Of a stretch of 64,000 bases of DNA, positions 10,797 through 19,891 are shown piece after piece; position 1 is the stretch's first letter, and each line of letters begins with the position of its first letter. This DNA is from Geobacteraceae bacterium (GTDB lineage Bacteria; Desulfobacterota; Desulfuromonadia; Geobacterales; Geobacteraceae), in the NCBI GenBank assembly GCA_009773645.1, contig WSYB01000042.1, positions 21,330-85,329 on the forward strand. The letters run 5' to 3'. The notes beneath the pieces are model-generated. The model saw only the letters and a program-made list of their open reading frames with translations, ran no database searches and was not told where the DNA came from. The position numbers and the translations under genes were made by a program.

Positions 10797-12578
10797 TCAC
10801 TTGACGGCCAGCTTAAGCCCAAGCTCCCGCATTTGCTTTGCATCCACCATGGAGGGGGCCTCAGACATAAGACAGGTCCCTTTCTGAGTTTTTGGAAATG
10901 CAATGACATCACGGATCGATTCACTGCCGGTCAGAAGCATGACCAGTCGGTCCATGCCGAAGGCGATGCCGCCGTGGGGAGGAGTGCCGTACTCCAGGGC
11001 ATCAAGGAGGAAACCGAACTTGGTCCTGGCATCTTCCTCGGACAGTCCGAGCATCTTGAACATGAGCGACTGAATCTTCTCCTGGTGGATCCTGATGCTC
11101 CCTCCTCCGATTTCGTTGCCGTTCAGGACCAGGTCGTAGGCCTTGGCGCGACAGCGACCCGGGTCGCTTTCCACATATTTCAGATCTTCATCCATGGGTG
11201 CCGTGAAAGGATGATGGACCGCTGCCCACCGCTTATCCTCCTCATCCCATTCCAGGAGGGGGAAATCGGTGATCCAGACGAAACAGAAGGTCTCCTTGTC
11301 CACCAGTCCAAGAATATTTGCCAGATGGTTTCTCAATTTCCCCAGTGAATCGTTCACGATCTTCGGCTTGTCGGCGACAAAAAGAAGAAGGTCCCCTTCT
11401 GCCGCGTCAAAAGCCTGGTTCATGGCGGCGATCTCATCGGGAGTAAAGAATTTGGCGATGGGGGACTGCCACCCTTCGGCGGTCATCTTTACATAGGCCA
11501 ACCCCTTTGCCCCGTAGATCTTGGCGAATTCGGCGAGGTCGTCGATCTCCTTCCGGGAGAAGGTTGCACATCCTTTGGCATTGAGCCCCTTGACAATGCC
11601 TCCTCCGGCCACCACATCGGCAAAGACCTTGAAGCCGGCAGTCTTGACGATATCGGAGAGTTCCACCAGCTCCAGGCCAAAGCGGATATCGGGATTATCC
11701 ACACCAAAACGGCGGATCGCCTCCGCATAGGTCATGCGGGAGATGGGAAGCTGCACCGTCACACCCTTTGCCTCCTCGAATATTCTGGCTATCAGCCCCT
11801 CCATAACGGTAATGATATCTTCCCGGTCAATGAAGGACATTTCGCAGTCGATCTGGGTGAATTCCGGTTGACGATCGGCGCGGAGGTCCTCGTCGCGAAA
11901 ACAGCGCACGATCTGAAAGTAACGGTCAAAACCGGAAATCATCAGGATCTGCTTGAAGAGCTGGGGAGACTGGGGAAGGGCGTAGAAATTCCCCTGATGA
12001 ATACGGGAGGGGACGAGAAAATCCCGCGCCCCTTCCGGGGTTGACTTGGTGAGGAAAGGGGTCTCCAACTCCAGGAAACCATTCGCACACAGGTACTGGC
12101 GGGTAACCTGAGCGACCTTTGACCTGAGGATGAGATTGTTCTGGAGAACGGGCCTGCGCAGGTCGAGGTAGCGGTGCTTGAGACGGAGGTTTTCCGCCAC
12201 CTCCACGTACTCATCCAGAGTAAATGGCAGTGCCTTGGAACGGTTCAGTAGCTTGCACTCGGTTACCACTACCTCCACCTCACCGGTTTTCAGATTGGGA
12301 TTCACCGTCCCTTCCGGCCGGGGAGAAACCGTCCCCCGGACCGCCACGACGTACTCGTTCCGAATGGCTTCGGCCTTTTTGTGCGCCTCCGCATTCTTTT
12401 CCGGGTCGAACACCACCTGACCGATCCCCTCCCGGTCACGCAGATCGATGAAGATCAGACCGCCATGGTCGCGACGGCGCAGCACCCACCCCATCAGAAC
12501 CACTTCCTTCCCTATATCAGCGCCGGTTAATAGTCCGCAGTAGCCGGTTCTCTTCCAGTCTCCGAGAAAATCTATCAC
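10797..12578 (-). CDS. aspS: Aspartyl-tRNA synthetase
   Basis: A 593-aa class II synthetase. The GTG at 12576-12578 is preferred over a much longer upstream frame because GGGAGG lies before it and the length then equals that of bacterial AspRS. Visible parts: N-terminal OB-fold ([23 protein letters not shown]), motif 2 region [19 protein letters not shown], the bacterial GAD insertion in the middle, and motif 3 [13 protein letters not shown]. The enzyme charges tRNA-Asp; whether it is discriminating or also charges tRNA-Asn cannot be told here. Confidence 0.96.
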   Translation of the reverse strand: MIDFLGDWKRTGYCGLLTGADIGKEVVLMGWVLRRRDHGGLIFIDLRDREGIGQVVFDPEKNAEAHKKAEAIRNEYVVAVRGTVSPRPEGTVNPNLKTGEVEVVVTECKLLNRSKALPFTLDEYVEVAENLRLKHRYLDLRRPVLQNNLILRSKVAQVTRQYLCANGFLELETPFLTKSTPEGARDFLVPSRIHQGNFYALPQSPQLFKQILMISGFDRYFQIVRCFRDEDLRADRQPEFTQIDCEMSFIDREDIITVMEGLIARIFEEAKGVTVQLPISRMTYAEAIRRFGVDNPDIRFGLELVELSDIVKTAGFKVFADVVAGGGIVKGLNAKGCATFSRKEIDDLAEFAKIYGAKGLAYVKMTAEGWQSPIAKFFTPDEIAAMNQAFDAAEGDLLLFVADKPKIVNDSLGKLRNHLANILGLVDKETFCFVWITDFPLLEWDEEDKRWAAVHHPFTAPMDEDLKYVESDPGRCRAKAYDLVLNGNEIGGGSIRIHQEKIQSLMFKMLGLSEEDARTKFGFLLDALEYGTPPHGGIAFGMDRLVMLLTGSESIRDVIAFPKTQKGTCLMSEAPSMVDAKQMRELGLKLAVK

Positions 12579-12678
12579 AACCCTATCCTCCCTTGATAAT
12601 CGTTTATGAGAAGCGGTAGTATACTCAAAAAGTCTGCCGGCTTCAAGGACTAATGCTGTAAATTCCCATCTTTTTCTA

Positions 12679-12708
12679 TTGACAAGCGGCCCCAACCTCG
12701 TGTATTAA
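12679..12708 (+). promoter_or_regulatory. Sigma-70-type promoter
   Basis: TTGACA (12679-12684), 18-bp spacer, TATTAA (12703-12708). It points away from aspS toward the Cys-rich small gene and predicts a transcript start near 12715. Confidence 0.7.
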
Positions 12709-12740
12709 TGAACAATTGATTGCCGGCGGAGTATCTACCA

Positions 12741-12826
12741 CACGCCCCGGTCGCTCCGGAGCGTGTTTTTCGTTCAAAGATTGAAACAGAGAAACAGGCC
12801 GCCCCCCTAATTCAGGCGGCTTTTTC
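12741..12826 (+). terminator. Two tandem terminator-like hairpins in a leader
   Basis: Hairpin 1 (12741-12770): CACGC..CCGG pairs with CCGG..GCGTG, then TTTTT. Hairpin 2 (12797-12826): GCCGCC pairs with GGCGGC, then TTTTT. Both lie between the promoter at 12679 and the gene at 12877, with no other plus-strand gene upstream. They may attenuate the gene or end one or two small RNAs. Confidence 0.6.
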
Positions 12827-12876
12827 GTGCCCGCAACGGGTACACCATCACCCGAAGGAAAAGAAGGAGGAGAGCA

Positions 12877-13065
12877 GTGAACAAGCTTGGCAATACCTGC
12901 ATCGAGTGCGGCTGCGGCAGCGTCGGGAAACATGTAGAGCGTGAGGGCCGCCAGTTCCGTTTCGAGCGGGTTGACTTCGCCTGCGGCGCGACCCTGGAGA
13001 CATTCCACACCACCAACGGCAACATCGCCCGGGCCATCCACAGCGGCTGCACCGCTACGGAATAA
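12877..13065 (+). CDS. Cysteine-rich small protein of unknown function
   Basis: The 62-aa product starts at a GTG placed 6 bp after AAGGAGGAG. Near the N-terminus it has CIECGCG (C-x2-C-x-C), with two further Cys at about 36 and 57, suggesting a metal site or redox cysteines; no signal peptide is present. It is a single-gene unit: a clear promoter, a 160-nt leader with two terminator-like hairpins, and a strong terminator at 13091. I do not recognise the family. Confidence 0.7.
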   Translation: MNKLGNTCIECGCGSVGKHVEREGRQFRFERVDFACGATLETFHTTNGNIARAIHSGCTATE

Positions 13066-13090
13066 CCGCGCGACCGATGATACCGTCACG

Positions 13091-13124
13091 AAAACGGCCG
13101 GCTTTCACAGCCGGCCGTTTTTTT
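13091..13124 (+). terminator. Strong Rho-independent terminator
   Basis: AAAACGGCCGGCT pairs perfectly with AGCCGGCCGTTTT around a 5-nt loop, followed by more T. Ends the small Cys-rich gene; converging with the methyltransferase gene. Confidence 0.92.
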
Positions 13125-13146
13125 ATGCGCCCTGTCCGCGAAATAT

Positions 13147-14355
13147 TCATTCCGCTATTTTCACACATACCGCATATTTCAGATACCGCCCCTCGGGAAA
13201 CGTGACCGGGTAGGGAAAATCCTCAGGCTGTCCGGCAAGGGAGATGACTCTCAGCTCATTCCCCGCCTGAAGTGCCCCGCGGCGCAGCTCCTTAAGGTAA
13301 TCGGCCACATCCACCTTCTGGTGATTGGACGAGGTGATCAGCAGCCCTCCCGCCTGCAATACGGGGAGCGCCGCGGCTACCAGTTCGGCTGTTCCGCCGC
13401 GGGTGGTGAAACGGCTTGTGGCCGTAGTGGAAAACGATGGCGGATCCATGATAATGATATCGTAGCTTTCCCCCCGGCGCGCCAGTTCCAGCAGCACGCC
13501 CAGACAGTCACCGACAATGAACTCGTGGCGTTTCGGGTTAAGCCGGTTGGCACCGAAGTTGGCTCGCCCCCATTCCGTATAGGTGGAAGAGACGTCGACA
13601 CTGGTGACCTTGCTTGCTCCCGCAGCCGCTGCCGCCACGGAAAATGCGGCAGTATAGGAAAACAGATTCAGCACCCGTCTCCCTTTGGCACGGGCCAGCA
13701 GGTCGCGGCGATTCTTGCGTTGGTCCAGGAACAGGCCGGTATTCAGTCCGCGGTCCAGGCTCACCAAAAAATTCAGGCCATTTTCCTTCACCTGCAAGGG
13801 GTGCGGTGCGGGCGTACCGACCAGCAGCCGGCCGTAACTTTTCGATTCGCTCACCGCCTCAAGTTCCCGGGTCTTCTGCGGCCGGGACTTTTCATAGATT
13901 CCCACGGGCGCGAGCAGCCCCTGCAGTATCTGGGTCACCGTCTCCAGGTGTGGTCGCCAAGCGGAACTGTAGAGCTGCACCATCAGGTAATCTCCATAAC
14001 GGTCCACCGTGAAACCGGGCAGTCCATCACCCTCGCCGTTGACAAGCCGGTAGGCGCTGGTCTCGCCTAGATCCGCATGGATATTGCGCAGCTGAATCGC
14101 TGACTGCAAGCGTTTTGAAAGCCACGTATGATCCAGGCGCATCCGTTCACGGGCCAACACTCGTGCGATAACACGTTCAGCCGGATCGAGCAAAGCTGTG
14201 GCGAGAAAGCGCCCTTTCTCATCCGTCAATTCAACAACATCACCGGACTTGCCTGGGGGCCACCTTTTTGTATAAGCGTCGGCAATGATCCACGGATGAC
14301 CCAACTCAACCATTCGCATCGATTCGGACCCGACCGTCCATTGTCCCCGCTGCAT
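13147..14355 (-). CDS. Class I SAM-dependent rRNA methyltransferase, RlmI-like
   Basis: A 402-aa protein. Residues about 10-80 form a PUA-like RNA-binding domain (HPWIIADAYTKRWPPGKSGDVVEL); the catalytic domain holds LDQRKNRRDLLARAKGRRVLNLFSYTAAFSVAAAAAG (SAM-binding motif I region) and IIMDPPSF (motif IV). This layout is that of RlmI/YccW-type 23S rRNA m5C methyltransferases, without the catalytic Cys position being certain. The second ATG (14353-14355) is chosen since AAAGGA sits 7 nt upstream of it but only 1 nt before the first. Confidence 0.85.
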   Translation of the reverse strand: MQRGQWTVGSESMRMVELGHPWIIADAYTKRWPPGKSGDVVELTDEKGRFLATALLDPAERVIARVLARERMRLDHTWLSKRLQSAIQLRNIHADLGETSAYRLVNGEGDGLPGFTVDRYGDYLMVQLYSSAWRPHLETVTQILQGLLAPVGIYEKSRPQKTRELEAVSESKSYGRLLVGTPAPHPLQVKENGLNFLVSLDRGLNTGLFLDQRKNRRDLLARAKGRRVLNLFSYTAAFSVAAAAAGASKVTSVDVSSTYTEWGRANFGANRLNPKRHEFIVGDCLGVLLELARRGESYDIIIMDPPSFSTTATSRFTTRGGTAELVAAALPVLQAGGLLITSSNHQKVDVADYLKELRRGALQAGNELRVISLAGQPEDFPYPVTFPEGRYLKYAVCVKIAE

Positions 14356-14404
14356 CAGCATATCCTTTCGTAACGCGCACCTCAGAGGGATGTGTATCGA
14401 TATT

Positions 14405-14433
14405 AATAAAAAAGGGGAGTCTGAACTCCCCTT
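14405..14433 (-). terminator. Terminator after greB
   Basis: AAGGGGAGT and ACTCCCCTT (9-bp perfect stem, 4-nt loop) followed on the minus strand by seven T. Confidence 0.9.
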
Positions 14434-14466
14434 GGCAATGCAATCCCGCGTCGGTCGCTGTCAGGG

Positions 14467-14952
14467 TTAAACAGGCGCACCAGCCGGCCGTGTCGGGCTG
14501 ATGTCGGTAATTACCACCATCAGCTCGCCCGATGGGCGCCGGATCGTCACCTCGTCATCAATTTTTTTATGCAGAAGCGCCTGCCCCACCGGAGAATCGA
14601 TACTGATCCGCCCCGCCCCCACATCAAACTCGTCGGGGCCGACCAGCCGATAACACCGCTCGGCGCCATTCTCCTCCTCATATGTCACCCAGCAGCCAAA
14701 AGAAACAGAGCCGGGGTTGGCAGGCGTGGTTCCCACCCTGAGCAACTTGAGCCTGGAACCCAGGTGTTTCAGTTTCCGGTCTATTTCCCGCAGCCGTTTC
14801 TTGCCGTAAATATATTCGGCATTCTCAGAACGGTCTCCTTCTGCTGCGGCGTCCGAAACCCCCTGGACAACCTTGGGACGCTCCACACGCCAGAGGTAGT
14901 CGTATTCGTTTTCCAGATTTTTTAAACCTTCGGCCGTAATCAGATTCGTCAT
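14467..14952 (-). CDS. greB: Transcription elongation factor GreB
   Basis: The 161-aa product has the Gre N-terminal coiled coil (residues 1-75, with AAAEGDRSENAEYIYGKKRLREIDRKL holding the acidic tip that stimulates RNA cleavage by RNA polymerase) and the C-terminal FKBP-like domain (about 80-155, DSPVGQALLHKKIDDEVTI). Length and the YIYGKKRLREID sequence are GreB- rather than GreA-like. It rescues backtracked polymerase. Own terminator downstream; no operon partner. Confidence 0.93.
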   Translation of the reverse strand: MTNLITAEGLKNLENEYDYLWRVERPKVVQGVSDAAAEGDRSENAEYIYGKKRLREIDRKLKHLGSRLKLLRVGTTPANPGSVSFGCWVTYEEENGAERCYRLVGPDEFDVGAGRISIDSPVGQALLHKKIDDEVTIRRPSGELMVVITDISPTRPAGAPV

Positions 14953-15150
14953 GCTTCTCTCACCCGCATATATTGGCTTTTGTTTCTGATAGCATGACGG
15001 CCGCCGGGAGACAACTTAATTATTCCCAAGGAAGCGTGCGGGAGGGGAGAGAGGCAGGACTCCGAAAGGGAAATGGCCTGCGGGAACAGGCCATTGTGTG
15101 TGCAGTACAGCGTGACAAGGACAACGGGAAAACCGGAGCTGCCACGCCCC

Positions 15151-15618
15151 TCAGTCGATTTGTTCCACCAAATAGTTCTGTACTCCCATCTGATTGATCT
15201 GGTCGAGCTGGGCCTCAATCAGGTCGATATGGTCTTCCTCATCCTTCAGGATCGATTCGAGCAACTCGCGGGTGCCGTTGTCCCCCACCTCAACCGACAG
15301 TCTTATACTCTCGTTGTACCCACGGATAGCCATCTCCTCGGCACTGTGGTCGTTTTCGTGCATTTTGGGAACCTCGGCGCCGATGTGGACCTTGTTAAGG
15401 TTGCTGACTATCGGCTTTCCATCGAGGAAGAGGATGCGGGCGATCAGCTTCTCGGCGTGCTTCATCTCATCGATGGACCGCTTACGGATAATCCCGTGCA
15501 GTCGCTCATACCCCCAGTTCTCACACATCTCAGCATGGACGAAATACTGGTTGATGGCGGTCAGCTCCTCGGCGAGGCGCGCGTTCAGGTGCTCAATGAT
15601 TTTCTCGTTTCCTTTCAT
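15151..15618 (-). CDS. bfr: Bacterioferritin
   Basis: The 155-aa product starts at the ATG at 15616-15618 behind GGGAGGA. Ferroxidase ligands are visible: E near LNARLAEELTAINQY, YERLH, IDEMKHAEKLIARILFL (ExxH), and ILKDEEDHIDLIEAQ (ExxH). A Met at the haem-binding position (around 52 in the family) appears within IDEM. It stores iron as a 24-mer with haem at subunit interfaces. Single gene. Confidence 0.93.
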   Translation of the reverse strand: MKGNEKIIEHLNARLAEELTAINQYFVHAEMCENWGYERLHGIIRKRSIDEMKHAEKLIARILFLDGKPIVSNLNKVHIGAEVPKMHENDHSAEEMAIRGYNESIRLSVEVGDNGTRELLESILKDEEDHIDLIEAQLDQINQMGVQNYLVEQID

Positions 15619-15798
15619 GAATATCCTCCCTTTGTGCATTCGATGATGTCCCGGCATAGGTCTGTCGGGATGCAGCTTTTCTTTAAGTGAACCATACTTT
15701 GAGCAAAGGTCAAGGGGAGAGCAGACGCATGTTGCAGACCGCGATAATATGGCTATAATGTGCAATAGAACGGTCTTCTCCTTTGAACCTGGAAAAAG

Positions 15799-15940
15799 CA
15801 TTTGAACACGGATCAAATCGGATTTGGACGGATTTTCACGGATTTAAAGGATAGAAAGTATAAACCCAAAAGGCTGTGGTTTTAACCGGGATATGTTTTT
15901 GATTTATCTGTGTAAATCAGTGTAAATCCGTGTCCAATTA
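15799..15940. repeat. ACACGGATTT-type inverted repeat
   Basis: The bfr promoter gap contains ACACGGAT...GGACGGATTTTCACGGATTT (15803-15845) and, inverted, ATCTGTGTAAATCAGTGT and AAATCCGTGTCC (15908-15937). The arms are tandem short units with small gaps; no gene is seen here. Confidence 0.6.
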
Positions 15941-15982
15941 CCGTTTTTAGTTTAAAGACCTTATCCGGGAAAAGGAGGCGTC

Positions 15983-16333
15983 ATGACGGGAAACGAGGTC
16001 ATGCGGCAGATTGAGGCGCAACGCAATGCAAATCACTGTTGTATCAAGTGGTGGCGTGAAGAGAAGGATTTCGTCGATTTTGAGTTGATCGACAGATTCA
16101 TCGAACAGGTTAAGCCGGATGACATTGTTGACGGATTTGCGCTTCTCGATCTGGAACAGATGTGGAAAGTCCTGACTAACCTGGATCCGGACAAATTGAT
16201 GAGGGTAAAAAAGGGAGACGGGGAAGTGATCGAGTGGGTGTGGTCTGATAGGGACGGAAAGGAGAAAACGAGTATCTACCCATTTACCCCCGAGGGAATA
16301 ATGACGATTCTCAATGACGAGTTCTTTGCGTAG
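15983..16333 (+). CDS. 116-aa orphan protein (paralogue A of the KWWR family)
   Basis: A soluble acidic protein of 116 aa with no signal peptide. I do not recognise a family, but it is clearly paralogous and identical in length to the gene at 42993-43343: shared are IKWWRxExDFxDYxLxDRFI near residues 21-40, a central MW.......T segment, and FTPxxI.T near the C-terminus. GGAGG precedes the ATG. It is followed by a convergent PilZ gene 6 bp away. The conserved Trp-Trp-Arg patch could be an interaction surface. Confidence 0.75.
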   Translation: MTGNEVMRQIEAQRNANHCCIKWWREEKDFVDFELIDRFIEQVKPDDIVDGFALLDLEQMWKVLTNLDPDKLMRVKKGDGEVIEWVWSDRDGKEKTSIYPFTPEGIMTILNDEFFA

Positions 16334-16338
16334 CGATG

Positions 16339-16707
16339 CTAATCACTCTCCCTGTCCAACAGCCGCAGCTCATTTCTGAGCCTATCCGGCTCCGTGGTCA
16401 CCCTTTCCATAAGTTTATACAGGCGTCCCTTCGTATCAGCATCGCATGAGACAAACTTCATTCCGACCATCGTAAAACTGGCGTGTATTATTTCCACCAC
16501 CAGCCGGAGGGGGAGATTTTCCCAATCGAGGTAAACCGTAAGGGTGCATTCTTCCCCCTGCGGGACGATGATGCCATCGATGCAACTGACCAGAGCTCCA
16601 CTAAGGGAAATGTTCTCCAGTTGCCCCTGGTAGGTAATGTCATTGTGGTTCAATTCGCTTTTCGCCGTGAACCGGACACGATGAAACCGCCTCTGCTCAA
16701 TCATCAC
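16339..16707 (-). CDS. PilZ-domain c-di-GMP receptor protein
   Basis: The 122-aa protein is a stand-alone PilZ domain: the N-terminal EQRRFHRVRF contains the RxxxR phosphate-binding motif and ENISLSGALV the (D/N)xSxxG motif; GMKFV closes the barrel. A C-terminal helix of about 30 residues follows. It should bind c-di-GMP and act through a protein partner. It converges on the orphan gene at 15983 and has no obvious operon partner. Confidence 0.85.
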   Translation of the reverse strand: MMIEQRRFHRVRFTAKSELNHNDITYQGQLENISLSGALVSCIDGIIVPQGEECTLTVYLDWENLPLRLVVEIIHASFTMVGMKFVSCDADTKGRLYKLMERVTTEPDRLRNELRLLDRESD

Positions 16708-16894
16708 TCACTCCACTTTCGTAACCGAATCGACAGTAAATCTTATCGCCAATCTTTCAGAAAACTGTAACCGAGAAAACAGGCCGGGGAAAATAATTTA
16801 TATCCACCCATCTCCTCACAGAAAATTATGGCGACAGGCCTTGAATACGGAAAATAGCGGTATAGAATTTATTCGCGATCTCACTCGACCAGCA

Positions 16895-16908
16895 GCATGT
16901 TTACATGC
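16895..16908 (+). promoter_or_regulatory. Palindrome GCATGT-TT-ACATGC
   Basis: A perfect 6-bp inverted repeat about 80 bp before the di-heme cytochrome gene. Its half site GCATGT is the same as in the inverted repeat upstream of korD. The remaining gap 16708-16894 shows nothing else. Confidence 0.4.
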
Positions 16909-16987
16909 CGCTGAGGGAAACGGAATTGAAGAAACGGCAATGTTGAATGGTAAATATCTAATTTTGCAAAGGAAAGGAGGACAAGTC

Positions 16988-18394
16988 ATGGAGCATGGAA
17001 CATTCAAGCACAATTGGACCCGGTTGGTGATTCTTGTCGGAATTCTTACGGTCTTTGGAGTCAGCAACGCCCAGGAGCCCGAAAAGAAGAGTTCGAGCTA
17101 TGCCCCCGTTGACATCAAGGAGGATTTCGCTACGATCATGGCTCGCATGAAAGGTGCGAAGCCCGAGGTGATGAAGCGGCAGATGGCCCTGCTCAAGGAG
17201 CGCTACGACTTGAGCGACCGCCCGGCCAAGGGGGTAACGATGTCCCGCGGCAAGGCCATCCAGGAAGGGGTGCGGGTCCGGCTTCCAGAGGGGATGACGT
17301 GGGAGATGCTGGCGCTCATGGGTCCCGAGGATATCCGTGACAAGAACCTGTTCCCGGCCGGTTTCTTTCCCCTCCCCCATCCGAATCACCCGGAAGGGGG
17401 GATGACCTTCCCGAAATTCGCCATTGACGAGATCAAGCGCCTGGAAGGGCGCGACCTCACCCGCTTCGACCTGGACTTCGATCTACCCGATCACTTTCTG
17501 CCCGAATACCCGGCGCCGATCTACCTGACCACCCGTCCCGACCTGGGCGACGTCTCCCGGGGGAAACTGGTGACCATCAACAACTACTACGAACTGTTCA
17601 ACGGTATCCTCAACCCCAAACAGCTTGAGGGGTTGCGGCTCCTGGTCACCCCTTTCCCGCAGCAGCAGTTCAACCAGACCGAGGACCGCCGCTCGGAGCA
17701 GGCGAGTCGCGGAGTTGCCTGTCTCGATTGTCATGCGAACGGGCATACGAACGCCGCCACCCACCTGGCGGGGGATATCCGCCCCCAGGAGTTCCGTCAC
17801 CGTATCGATACCCCTACCCTGCGCGGGGTGAACATTCAGCGGCTCTTCGGCTCGCAGCGGGTGATGAAAAGCGTCGAGGATTTCACCGAGTTCGAACAGC
17901 GGGCGGCATACTTTGACGGCGACCCGGTTATTGCCACCAAGAAGGGGGCCAACATCCTGGAACGGGGGAGCCAGGTCCACTTCATGGCGGAGTTTCAGGA
18001 ACTTATGGACTTTCCGCCGGCCCCGAGGCTCGGCATCGACGGCAAACTCGATCCGAAAAAGGGAAGCGAGCCGGAATTGCGCGGCCAGGCCCTGTTCTTC
18101 GGCAAAGCCGGGTGCGCCAGCTGTCACCCGGCCCCCTTCTATACCGACAACCTCATGCACAACCTGAAGACGGAGCGGTTCTTCAAGCCGCGCATGATCA
18201 ACGGGAGGATGGCCAGTGCCGATGGTCCCATCAAGAACTTCCCCCTGCGCGGCATCAAGGACTCGCCCCCTTACCTCCACGATGGGCGTTTGCTTACGCT
18301 GGAGGATACGGTGGAATTCTTTAACCTGATTCTCGGGCTCAAGCTCACCGGTCAGGAAAAGACAGACCTCGTGGCGTTCATGCGGCAGCTTTAG
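16988..18394 (+). CDS. Di-heme cytochrome c peroxidase-like protein
   Basis: A 468-aa exported protein (signal peptide 1-28, start ATG 16988 behind AAAGGAGG). Two haem c sites: CLDCH at about 245 and CASCH at about 377; HDGR near residue 437 resembles the conserved C-terminal loop of MauG/CCP enzymes (LHDGR). The N-terminal 200 residues do not look like classical CCP, making it longer than the usual 330-350 aa. It probably handles peroxide or another periplasmic oxidant. Single gene. Confidence 0.75.
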   Translation: MEHGTFKHNWTRLVILVGILTVFGVSNAQEPEKKSSSYAPVDIKEDFATIMARMKGAKPEVMKRQMALLKERYDLSDRPAKGVTMSRGKAIQEGVRVRLPEGMTWEMLALMGPEDIRDKNLFPAGFFPLPHPNHPEGGMTFPKFAIDEIKRLEGRDLTRFDLDFDLPDHFLPEYPAPIYLTTRPDLGDVSRGKLVTINNYYELFNGILNPKQLEGLRLLVTPFPQQQFNQTEDRRSEQASRGVACLDCHANGHTNAATHLAGDIRPQEFRHRIDTPTLRGVNIQRLFGSQRVMKSVEDFTEFEQRAAYFDGDPVIATKKGANILERGSQVHFMAEFQELMDFPPAPRLGIDGKLDPKKGSEPELRGQALFFGKAGCASCHPAPFYTDNLMHNLKTERFFKPRMINGRMASADGPIKNFPLRGIKDSPPYLHDGRLLTLEDTVEFFNLILGLKLTGQEKTDLVAFMRQL

Positions 18395-18511
18395 CCGGGC
18401 AATGGTGATTAATATAAATATTAAGTTATTGATATACCTACGAAAGTTACGTATACTATAATTAGGAAGTAGGGAGGAGAGGCTTCCAAAAAAGAAGGGA
18501 GTGAAGTAGTC

Positions 18512-18685
18512 ATGTTGGAAAAATCCTGCAGCAGCATGAGGCATTTTGAGCACATGTGCTCTCTGACGCTTAACGGCTGCGCCGTTGAACAGATAAGATC
18601 GCCGCAAGAATATGAGTGCAGCGCATGTGACGAAAAATCTCATTCGCATAACTACATATGCACGCCGAGCTTATTCGGTACATAA
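18512..18685 (+). CDS. Cysteine-rich 57-aa protein
   Basis: The 57-aa frame (start ATG 18512, weak AAGGGAG upstream) encodes six cysteines (about positions 6, 16, 23, 37, 40, 50) including CSAC, and three His, consistent with a zinc-binding or redox mini-protein. A TATAAT lies at 18457-18462 and a terminator follows 6 bp after the stop, giving a compact single-gene unit. No family recognised. It could also be a structured small RNA with a chance frame, but promoter, RBS and terminator placement favour a gene. Confidence 0.55.
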   Translation: MLEKSCSSMRHFEHMCSLTLNGCAVEQIRSPQEYECSACDEKSHSHNYICTPSLFGT

Positions 18686-18690
18686 GAAAG

Positions 18691-18720
18691 AAAAAAGGCC
18701 TGCGGAAGCGGGCCTTTTTT
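18691..18720 (+). terminator. Rho-independent terminator
   Basis: AAAAAAGGCC pairs with GGCCTTTTTT around a 10-nt loop. Confidence 0.9.
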
Positions 18721-18873
18721 ATGCGTCCTTTTTTGCCTTCTTTTCACTTGAGCGACAACCTGCCAGCGGGGCCGTGCAATAATTCTGGACGGGACCCCTG
18801 CTTTGTATTATGGTAAGTCCCATCTGCGGCAGCACGGTAAACCAGCCATCGGAATCACTCAGGGGGAGATTTT

Positions 18874-19140
18874 ATGTTGAACACGAATAATGATCTGGGG
18901 GCAAGTCTCTTCAAGACATGGACCGACGAGCAGCGCCGGGACGAAATCGGCAAGCTGGTTGAAGGATACCGGTCCGGGGTGCCGGTCGGGATCCTCTGCA
19001 AGATGGCGGAAACCATCGCCGGCAGTCAGGAGCTTGCCAAGGAGCACCTCGCCTCATTCATGACGCTTGCAGAACGACAGGCGGCAGTTGATAAAGAATC
19101 CGCATCAATTCAAGTGATTATACGCGATTTTTTGCTCTAA
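18874..19140 (+). CDS. Hypothetical 88-aa protein
   Basis: An all-helical soluble protein predicted from sequence, starting at ATG 18874 behind AGGGGGAG. No motif is recognised; one Cys in VGILCKMAETIAG. A terminator at 19206 ends the transcript. The composition resembles small helix-turn-helix or helical bundle adaptors, but I assign no function. Confidence 0.65.
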   Translation: MLNTNNDLGASLFKTWTDEQRRDEIGKLVEGYRSGVPVGILCKMAETIAGSQELAKEHLASFMTLAERQAAVDKESASIQVIIRDFLL

Positions 19141-19205
19141 CAAACGATTGCCGGTTCGAGACCCAAAGCTCCGCCAGGCTTTGTGGCACCGACTGTATAT
19201 AAGCT

Positions 19206-19232
19206 AAAGCCCGCATCTGCGGGCTTTGTTGT
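19206..19232 (+). terminator. Rho-independent terminator
   Basis: AAAGCCCGC pairs perfectly with GCGGGCTTT around ATCT, then GTT. Confidence 0.8.
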
Positions 19233-19256
19233 CTCTGCGGAGGCCCCGCCAGGCCT

Positions 19257-19655
19257 TTACTCTCCCGCTGAGGATGGAATGAGACGCAGCCTGGGGATTA
19301 GGGCCGGATCCAGCTCCGCCATCCTGGCCGGGCCAAGGATTACCAGCGCATCCCGCAGCCGGTCAGCGGCGGTGATGAGCCCCGCAACATCGATCCGCTG
19401 GCAGACCGGCCTGACCCGGCGCAGGTAGGCTGTCCCGGCCTCCAGAACGCGGACCGCTCCCCCGAAGTTCCCTCCCCGCCAGTGGTGCAGGGCAACCGCC
19501 ACCTGCAGGACCCCCTGATAGAAGTCCCGCACCTCCCCTTCTTCTCCCACCCAGAGATCTTCCAGGGTCTCGTGGCACTCAAACCAGTCGCCGCGGTTGA
19601 ACTCGCCAAACGCCTGGAGCAGCTCTCCAGAGGGTGATTCGTCACAGTGTCGCAT
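19257..19655 (-). CDS. DUF309 domain protein
   Basis: The 132-aa protein has the DUF309 helical-bundle signature: FNRGDWFECHETLEDLWVGEEGEVRDFYQGVLQVAVALHH broken here as FNRGDWFECHETLEDLW and FYQGVLQVAVALHHW. The conserved E/H residues suggest a metal site, but no activity is proven. Start ATG 19653-19655 with AGAGGTG upstream is preferred over a longer frame. It converges with the gene at 18874. Confidence 0.8.
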   Translation of the reverse strand: MRHCDESPSGELLQAFGEFNRGDWFECHETLEDLWVGEEGEVRDFYQGVLQVAVALHHWRGGNFGGAVRVLEAGTAYLRRVRPVCQRIDVAGLITAADRLRDALVILGPARMAELDPALIPRLRLIPSSAGE

Positions 19656-19891
19656 CGTCGGGCACCTCTTTCCTCCGGGAAGTGGGACACGGGAATGCGC
19701 TGCCGTTCGCTCACGGAAGCGGCAACGCCGAAATATTTCTTCATAGTGTAGCGCTCGGCCGAGGCATGTCAACACCATACCCGCGTGCGCCTCACGTGGC
19801 ACATTTTCAATACGGTGATTGTCACGGCGGTTCCCGAACGTTGAAGGAAAGGCTTGACTACCCTACCCCCCATGGGTGTAGTATCGATCCG

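Noticed and set aside
12579..12695. 39-residue N-terminal extension of AspRS
   Set aside because: Not seen in the family and lacks a ribosome site; overlaps the divergent promoter.
19145..19175. GGTTCGAGACC text resembling a tRNA T-loop
   Set aside because: No paired T-stem, acceptor stem or anticodon arm can be built around it; it is the region ahead of a terminator.
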